Source: Lachnospiraceae bacterium UBA3814 (lineage in GTDB: Bacteria; Bacillota; Clostridia; Lachnospirales; Lachnospiraceae). Taken from it: a stretch of DNA of 17,359 bases. Positions 13,196 to 17,359 of the stretch are shown piece after piece. The position numbers and the translations under genes were made by a program. Within the stretch, counting starts at the first letter, position 1. Each line of letters begins with the position of its first letter. The notes beneath the pieces were generated by a model. It saw only the letters and a program-made list of their open reading frames with translations, made no database searches and had not been told where the DNA came from. The stretch spans positions 1-17,359 of the forward strand of contig DFEA01000115.1 in NCBI GenBank assembly GCA_002368575.1, written 5' to 3'.

Positions 13196-14603
13196 TCCCG
13201 TTATCCTCATCGTCCTCAAAGAGTGCCGTTGTGCTTCCGTCGGCAATGCCCTCTGTACTGTCTATCGTAAAAAGGATCTTGACCGTCAGTATTATAAGCT
13301 TTAAGTCAAGCCAGATCGAAAAATTTTCTATGTAATACAGGTCCAGCTTAAGCTTGTCATAGGGCAGGGTATTATATTTTCCGTAAATCTGCGCGTAGCC
13401 TGTTATCCCCGCCTTCACCTTGGTACGGTAGGTAAACTCCGGCATATGCTCCGTATATTTCCTTATGATCTCAGGCCTTTCGGGGCGCGGCCCCACAAAG
13501 CTCATATCCCCCTTAAGCACGTTAAAGAGCTGTGGAAGCTCGTCTATGCGGATCCTCCTGATGACCCTTCCTATCGGAGTGATCCTTGAATCATGCCTGG
13601 TGGCAAGCCTTGCCGTCCCGTCCTTTTCCGCGTCAACTATCATGCTGCGGAACTTGTAGATCAAAAACTCCCTGTTGTCGAGGGTCACCCTTACCTGCTT
13701 ATATAGTACGGGACCGCCGTCATAGAGCTTGATACATAACGCTGTTATCAGCATTACGGGTGAGAGGATCATTATCAGGAGGAGCGAAAAGAGCAGGTCA
13801 AAAAGCCGCTTTAAAAACCGCTGCTCCGGCTCTAACGGAAAGCTTTTGGTAAGTAAGAGCGGTGTGTCAAAAAGATGCAGGGTCTGTGAGCCTAACAGGA
13901 TCATATCCATAATGCGGGGCATTATATAGATCTCCACGCAGCTCTCGTAGCAGTATTTAAAGATGCTGTTGCGTTTTTCGGCCGGTACGTCCCACATCAT
14001 GACCGCTTCATGCCTGTCTATCTCCCGGAAGATGTCCTCGTTTGGGGCATTTTTTGCATCCACTGAGGCATTAATGGAAAACTGATGCCTCCTGGTCCGT
14101 ACCTTTTCCACGAAACGATCCTTGTGCTCACCGCTGTAGATGAGCAGGATGTCCCGGGGAGGGAACAGCCTTCTGTATACCATGGTTGCGAGGAATACCC
14201 AGGCACAGATGCAGAAGCACTGAAGAAGGGTGACTCCTATGATGGGAAGCGGCGTGGGAAAATGGTAAGCGATCATGCATATGATCAGGTAAAAAAGAAC
14301 ATTTGTCACCACGGTGGAAAAAATCTGGGAAAAGGTAAGCTCCAGCATCCTGTAGGAGCCTATCTTAAGGCCCCCGTACATTACAGAGATCAGAAAGAGT
14401 ATGAGCATATATACGGCGGAAATAAAAATATGCCCCCAGAAGTAATATGCCTTCGGAAGCTCATGATTATAAAAGGCGATCCAGACAAAGGTCATTATCC
14501 CTGTTTCCGCAAGGACGATAAGGAGCGCCATGAAAAAGCCGTATGCTCTTTTTATCGACTCAGCCCTTCTGCGGCTGTGAGTATCTTCAGGTTCGTAATT
14601 CAT
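13188..14603 (-). CDS. Undecaprenyl-phosphate sugar-phosphate transferase (priming glycosyltransferase, WbaP/CpsE-like)
   Basis: Membrane enzyme that starts repeat-unit synthesis by transferring a sugar-1-phosphate from a UDP-sugar to undecaprenyl phosphate. The 471-aa product has about four N-terminal helices (roughly residues 22-140) and a Rossmann-like central domain. The C-terminal bacterial sugar transferase domain (about 265-450) contains KRLFDL (265-270) before a re-entrant helix, YKFRSM (316-321), the catalytic Asp-Glu pair D354-E355 in IDELPQLFNVLKGDMS, GPRPERPE (371-378) and KAGITGYAQIYGKYN (397-411). Size matches polyisoprenylphosphate hexose-1-phosphate transferases. No good ribosome binding site is visible before the ATG, and an in-frame stop upstream excludes a longer form. 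It begins 30 bp after a glycosyltransferase gene. The acidic tail (EDDEDNGNE) is unusual. Galactose versus glucose specificity cannot be decided. Confidence 0.93.
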   Translation of the reverse strand: MNYEPEDTHSRRRAESIKRAYGFFMALLIVLAETGIMTFVWIAFYNHELPKAYYFWGHIFISAVYMLILFLISVMYGGLKIGSYRMLELTFSQIFSTVVTNVLFYLIICMIAYHFPTPLPIIGVTLLQCFCICAWVFLATMVYRRLFPPRDILLIYSGEHKDRFVEKVRTRRHQFSINASVDAKNAPNEDIFREIDRHEAVMMWDVPAEKRNSIFKYCYESCVEIYIMPRIMDMILLGSQTLHLFDTPLLLTKSFPLEPEQRFLKRLFDLLFSLLLIMILSPVMLITALCIKLYDGGPVLYKQVRVTLDNREFLIYKFRSMIVDAEKDGTARLATRHDSRITPIGRVIRRIRIDELPQLFNVLKGDMSFVGPRPERPEIIRKYTEHMPEFTYRTKVKAGITGYAQIYGKYNTLPYDKLKLDLYYIENFSIWLDLKLIILTVKILFTIDSTEGIADGSTTALFEDDEDNGNE

Positions 14604-14633
14604 AGGGCAGTAGAGGTTTTCCGTAAAGCAGGC

Positions 14634-15563
14634 TCATTCTCTCCCGGTAAGCTTTAAGATAAGAGCCGCCATAAGGCCTGAAAGCCTCCAGAAAAACGAA
14701 AGCTTTCCGGGGGCTCTTTGCAGCCTGCGGGTCCTGTATGAATATATCATATAATAACCGGAATATTTTATCTTAAGCAGGGAGGCCGGAGTAATACGGG
14801 CTCTCTGTTCATAATACAGATACCATCCAAGGGGATTTTCCCGCTTAAGCTTCCTTAAGGAGGCCGTATAGCCGCCGCTCACAAGCTTACAGACCGTCAG
14901 CACCTTTGGAACCACCTTAAGGACATGATCACTGTCTATTTTATCATAAATATAGTCCTCGGGGACATATTTTTCACCCTCGATCTCCGGAAACGGGTAC
15001 ATTCTCAGAAGCTCGGTCCTGTATACAAGAGTGGTCTCACCCTTAAAGCCCCTGAGATAGAGCCCGTAAAGGGTGGAATAGAAGTCCTTATGTGATTCAC
15101 CGGGGGAAGCGTCAGGGTCCTTTGGGAAATCGCAGCCGTAAAGCGGGGTCCCTTCGTCGATCCCCTTATGCGCCACGATCCCGGCAAGCTCCTTTCCGTT
15201 AAAGTCTGAGGGCTCAAAGCTCTTAAGCGCCCTTCTGTATTCTTCGCATATTGTTTCCACCGCGTCACCGGTCAGAAGGTCGTCGGAATCAAGGCATAAA
15301 AAAAGCCGGGTATCACACAGCTTGGCTCCCATGTTGTGGGCACGCATCTTTCCGCCGTTTTCGGTACGATAATATCTTATTTCAAAATCCGCCTCCCGTC
15401 TGAAGTTTTCTACCGTCTCCCCGGTATCGTCTAAAGAGCCGTCATCGACGATGAGCCATATGAAATCCTTACAGGACTGTCTCATAAGGCTTTGAAATGC
15501 CCGTTTAAGCAGCTCCGCCCTGTTAAAGGTCGGAGTGAATACAGTAAGCAGCTTTTCTTCCAT
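14634..15563 (-). CDS. Family 2 (GT-A) glycosyltransferase
   Basis: GT2 transferase of the repeat-unit assembly line. The 309-aa product from MEEKLLTVFTPTFNRAELL has the nucleotide-binding D40-D41 in LIVDDGSLDDT, the DxD at D92-S-D94 in LCLDSDDLL, and a PEDYIYDKID block (201-210) where the catalytic base is expected. KGETTLVYRTELLR (174-187) is typical of clostridial members. The C-terminus carries basic and hydrophobic stretches (about 262-306) that could associate with the membrane. An upstream in-frame ATG at 15581 would add six residues; I prefer 15563, which has GGGA 8 nt upstream, but both are possible. It sits between the unrecognised 285-aa membrane protein and the priming enzyme. Confidence 0.86.
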   Translation of the reverse strand: MEEKLLTVFTPTFNRAELLKRAFQSLMRQSCKDFIWLIVDDGSLDDTGETVENFRREADFEIRYYRTENGGKMRAHNMGAKLCDTRLFLCLDSDDLLTGDAVETICEEYRRALKSFEPSDFNGKELAGIVAHKGIDEGTPLYGCDFPKDPDASPGESHKDFYSTLYGLYLRGFKGETTLVYRTELLRMYPFPEIEGEKYVPEDYIYDKIDSDHVLKVVPKVLTVCKLVSGGYTASLRKLKRENPLGWYLYYEQRARITPASLLKIKYSGYYMIYSYRTRRLQRAPGKLSFFWRLSGLMAALILKLTGRE

Positions 15564-15610
15564 ACCTTGATCCCGATACATGCAGCCGGACTCTCGACCG
15601 GCAGAAATTC

Positions 15611-16468
15611 TTAATATACTACCGAATAATCCACAAGCTCAAACTCATAGGGCTCCTTCAGGGTATACTTCATAATATACCGGTTCTCCGTGCTTCCCAC
15701 CTCCGAGAGCCCTGCGTCCTTAAGATAACTGACCATGGGGCTTGCCTTGTCGATAACGATATATTCCGTGCGGGTTTCCTCCAGGGCATCAGTGAAATCA
15801 TTTATATAGATCTCCTCGTTCCTTACGAGCGCCGCGATAAGCCTGTACTCCGGATGAGTTTCGTCATTAAGCTGTTCCTCGGTTAGCCCGTACATTACCG
15901 CGTTCATATATGCCTCCCTGTCAACGGTCAGAAGGAGCTTCGGATCATACTGGCGCATCTGCATATTGTATTCATATTCCAGAAAGACCTTGGGGTATTC
16001 AACCTCCGCATCTGCGTGGATAAGCCTTGATACCTCCAGCATTTCCGCGGGCATTTTATAGATATTCTCCGCGAAGGGGATACCGCTTGCGTAAATGAAG
16101 CTGCCTGAGAAAATAAGGATCGCGGACAGGAGCGCTGCCGTTACCGGCCTGTGATCGGACAGCGCCACAAGCTTTACCGAAAGGTACGGAACAAGGATAA
16201 CAACGGGAGTTATCCAGAAAAGCCTGTAATATTCGCTGTTTACATCGAAGAATCTGTTAAGGATCACCGGTGCGGCAGGATTGTATACAGTAAGGACAAG
16301 GAAGACACCTGCGGGCAGAAAGATTTGCTTTTCCTTTTCGTTACCGAAGACAAGTATATAGACGAGCGCAAGAATATAAAGCATCCCGTAGGCGTTTGAG
16401 CCCGTATACCGTGAAAGGCATGCTTCAAGATATCCTGTTCCTTTCTCAAAAACACTGAGTCCCTGCAT
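15611..16468 (-). CDS. Unrecognised membrane protein with soluble C-terminal domain
   Basis: I do not recognise a named function. The 285-aa product has about four hydrophobic helices (roughly 27-42, 49-65, 84-104, 109-125) and then a polar domain from about residue 130 to the end. The stretch NSEYYRLFWITPVVILVPYL (77-96) recalls uncharacterised clostridial membrane proteins found with polysaccharide genes. The end (YIVIDKASPMVSYLKDAGLS then RYIMKYTL) resembles the extracytoplasmic C-terminal domain of GT-C glycosyltransferases, so a glycosyltransferase-accessory or split GT-C role is possible. The ATG lacks a clear ribosome binding site (AAAAGAAAAAT precedes it), making the start uncertain. 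It is 126 bp downstream of another membrane protein gene and about 47 bp upstream of a glycosyltransferase gene. Confidence 0.6.
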   Translation of the reverse strand: MQGLSVFEKGTGYLEACLSRYTGSNAYGMLYILALVYILVFGNEKEKQIFLPAGVFLVLTVYNPAAPVILNRFFDVNSEYYRLFWITPVVILVPYLSVKLVALSDHRPVTAALLSAILIFSGSFIYASGIPFAENIYKMPAEMLEVSRLIHADAEVEYPKVFLEYEYNMQMRQYDPKLLLTVDREAYMNAVMYGLTEEQLNDETHPEYRLIAALVRNEEIYINDFTDALEETRTEYIVIDKASPMVSYLKDAGLSEVGSTENRYIMKYTLKEPYEFELVDYSVVY

Positions 16469-16585
16469 ATTTTTCTTTTATATTTTTATAGAGTGGCCAC
16501 GTTTTTTATGGTGATGGCGTACATTTACGGCATACCGGTCTGCAGACAACGGCATGAGTCCCTGTAGTTACGGCCTTAATCAATG

Positions 16586-16603
16586 CCCCGGGCCTTACCG
16601 GGG
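16586..16603 (-). terminator. Short GC hairpin overlapping the stop codon of the edge gene
   Basis: CCCCGG (16586-16591) and CCGGGG (16598-16603) form a 6-bp GC stem with a 6-nt loop that contains the stop codon of the minus-strand gene. No T-tract follows on the minus strand, so termination is doubtful; it may only slow ribosomes or stabilise the message. The rest of the 126-bp gap holds a 10-bp palindrome (GTCTGCAGAC, 16538-16547), an 8-bp palindrome (GTGGCCAC, 16493-16500) and AT-rich sequence before the next ATG. Confidence 0.3.
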
Positions 16604-17359
16604 ATAGGTATAGAATACAAAATAGCCCTTAACGTAGAGCACGAAGGATAACGCAAGCGCCAGCCCCGGTATGACACAGAGCACGTATTTCGGCAGCCAC
16701 CTGTACCGTCCGGTCCGTATGATAAGGGGAAGGAACAGTACGGTAAGCTCCACAGGCATCAGCATATTGGCGGTGGAGCTTATGGTGGAGGCACCGAAGC
16801 AGATAAGGAACACCGAAAGCCAGGGCCGTGTCAGCGTACAGACGGCTGACGGGGCAGCTTCGTTCATCCTGATAAACATATAAAAAACGGCCATGACCGC
16901 CAGGTTTCCGACGATCGCCTTGCCCTCATAGGTCCTTGTCATAAGGAACACCGAGGAGGTATAGATCGTGTTAAACGTGACGTTAATGAAGAAAATAACG
17001 GTCATGACCGCAAGGATCAAAAGAGCTTCACGCTTACTGCCCTCCTTTTGTTCAGCCTGTGTCAGGGCCGGGGCTTCATCACCGGGCGCAGCCGCCTTTG
17101 TACCGGTGATCCCCGTTCTTACAAGCTCTCCCGCTATGAGACCGTAAACCAGATTGGTCAGAATTATGATAACGACCGCCATCACGGATTTCGTAAGTAT
17201 GAGAGGCGATATTCCGGTAAGGAAGCACACCACCGCATCCTGTACTGAATAGGTCGCAAAAAAGTAGCGCATCTCAAAATGATCCTGCCAGGCACCTGTG
17301 AAGGGATCGTAAACGTTTATCATGTCTGTTTCCACGTTCGTGCTCACCCCTGCCACATA
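16595..17359 (-). CDS. Multi-spanning membrane protein, 5' end beyond the window
   Basis: Only the last 254 residues are visible. The frame stays open to the window edge; a GTG at 17356 could be read as a start, but the conserved-looking VYDPFTGAWQDH segment so soon after it, and the open frame before it, indicate that the gene begins outside. About seven hydrophobic segments are visible, with a polar, alanine-rich loop of about 30 residues (TGTKAAAPGDEAPALTQAEQ...) after the second. The pattern, including RYFFATYSVQDAVVCF, resembles large uncharacterised clostridial membrane proteins (possibly DUF6077-like; tentative). It lies at the visible head of the polysaccharide cluster, next to another unrecognised membrane protein, so a role in glycan assembly or export is plausible but not shown. 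Confidence 0.6.
   Translation of the reverse strand, partial: YVAGVSTNVETDMINVYDPFTGAWQDHFEMRYFFATYSVQDAVVCFLTGISPLILTKSVMAVVIIILTNLVYGLIAGELVRTGITGTKAAAPGDEAPALTQAEQKEGSKREALLILAVMTVIFFINVTFNTIYTSSVFLMTRTYEGKAIVGNLAVMAVFYMFIRMNEAAPSAVCTLTRPWLSVFLICFGASTISSTANMLMPVELTVLFLPLIIRTGRYRWLPKYVLCVIPGLALALSFVLYVKGYFVFYTYPR

Noticed and set aside
14085..14657. 190-aa plus-strand open frame
   Set aside because: Antisense to the priming sugar transferase, with no ribosome binding site and no family resemblance.
16469..16594. Possible frameshift joining the two membrane proteins at 15611-16468 and 16595-17359 into one gene
   Set aside because: A 126-bp gap with palindromes and AT-rich sequence separates them, and each has its own plausible terminus; a simple frameshift would not leave such a gap. 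A larger ancestral fission remains possible.
1..17359. CRISPR array, tRNA or rRNA genes, insertion sequences, phage genes
   Set aside because: No regularly spaced repeats, no cloverleaf-like segments, no transposase or integrase motifs and no phage-type proteins were seen on either strand.

Overview
The window looks like chromosomal DNA from a Gram-positive anaerobe of the class Clostridia, most likely a Lachnospiraceae-type gut or rumen bacterium. The evidence is indirect: strong AGGAGG-type ribosome binding sites, a TTG start, heavy use of AGG/AGA and ATA codons at moderate GC, a short clostridial-type mannose-6-phosphate isomerase, a DUF5711-like/CvpA gene pair, and the fused form of the AmmeMemoRadiSam A/B proteins. 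No 16S or other phylogenetic marker is present, so this is inference.

Layout. (1) Positions 19-2995, plus strand: manA, a membrane-anchored DUF5711-like protein starting at TTG, and a CvpA-family membrane protein, closely spaced and probably one transcript. It ends at a perfect 17-bp inverted repeat (3004-3051) shared with the convergent gene. (2) Positions 3059-4237, minus strand: an iron-type (YqhD/BdhA-like) alcohol dehydrogenase. (3) Positions 4238-4566: a 329-bp divergent intergenic region holding overlapping back-to-back sigma-A promoters, a near-perfect 13-bp dyad and a strong hairpin beside the next gene's ribosome binding site. (4) Positions 4567-6745, plus strand: a MEMO/LigB-like plus AMMECR1 fusion overlapping a radical SAM gene by 8 bp. 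This is a compact AmmeMemoRadiSam system, widely conserved and of unknown biochemical function. (5) Positions 6764-17359, minus strand: the distal >10.5 kb of a Wzx/Wzy-type cell-surface or exopolysaccharide cluster that runs off the right edge.

The polysaccharide cluster, in transcription order, holds a membrane protein cut by the window edge, a second unrecognised membrane protein with a soluble C-terminal domain, a family-2 glycosyltransferase, an undecaprenyl-phosphate priming sugar-phosphate transferase, two more family-2-like glycosyltransferases, a family-4 glycosyltransferase, a polymerase/ligase-like membrane protein, a Wzx-type flippase and a second, clearly paralogous polymerase/ligase-like protein of the same length (402 aa). 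Genes from the priming enzyme down overlap or nearly abut, implying translational coupling. The probable scheme is: the priming enzyme loads the first sugar on undecaprenyl phosphate at the cytoplasmic face, the glycosyltransferases extend the repeat unit, the flippase exports it, and the two Wzy/WaaL-like proteins polymerise and/or ligate it outside. No chain-length regulator or tyrosine kinase is visible here.

The most notable points are the paralogous Wzy/WaaL-like pair flanking the flippase, the AmmeMemoRadiSam fusion operon with a possible structured leader and a short radical SAM partner, and the two unrecognised membrane proteins at the visible head of the polysaccharide cluster. I saw no tRNA, rRNA, CRISPR array, insertion sequence or phage gene.
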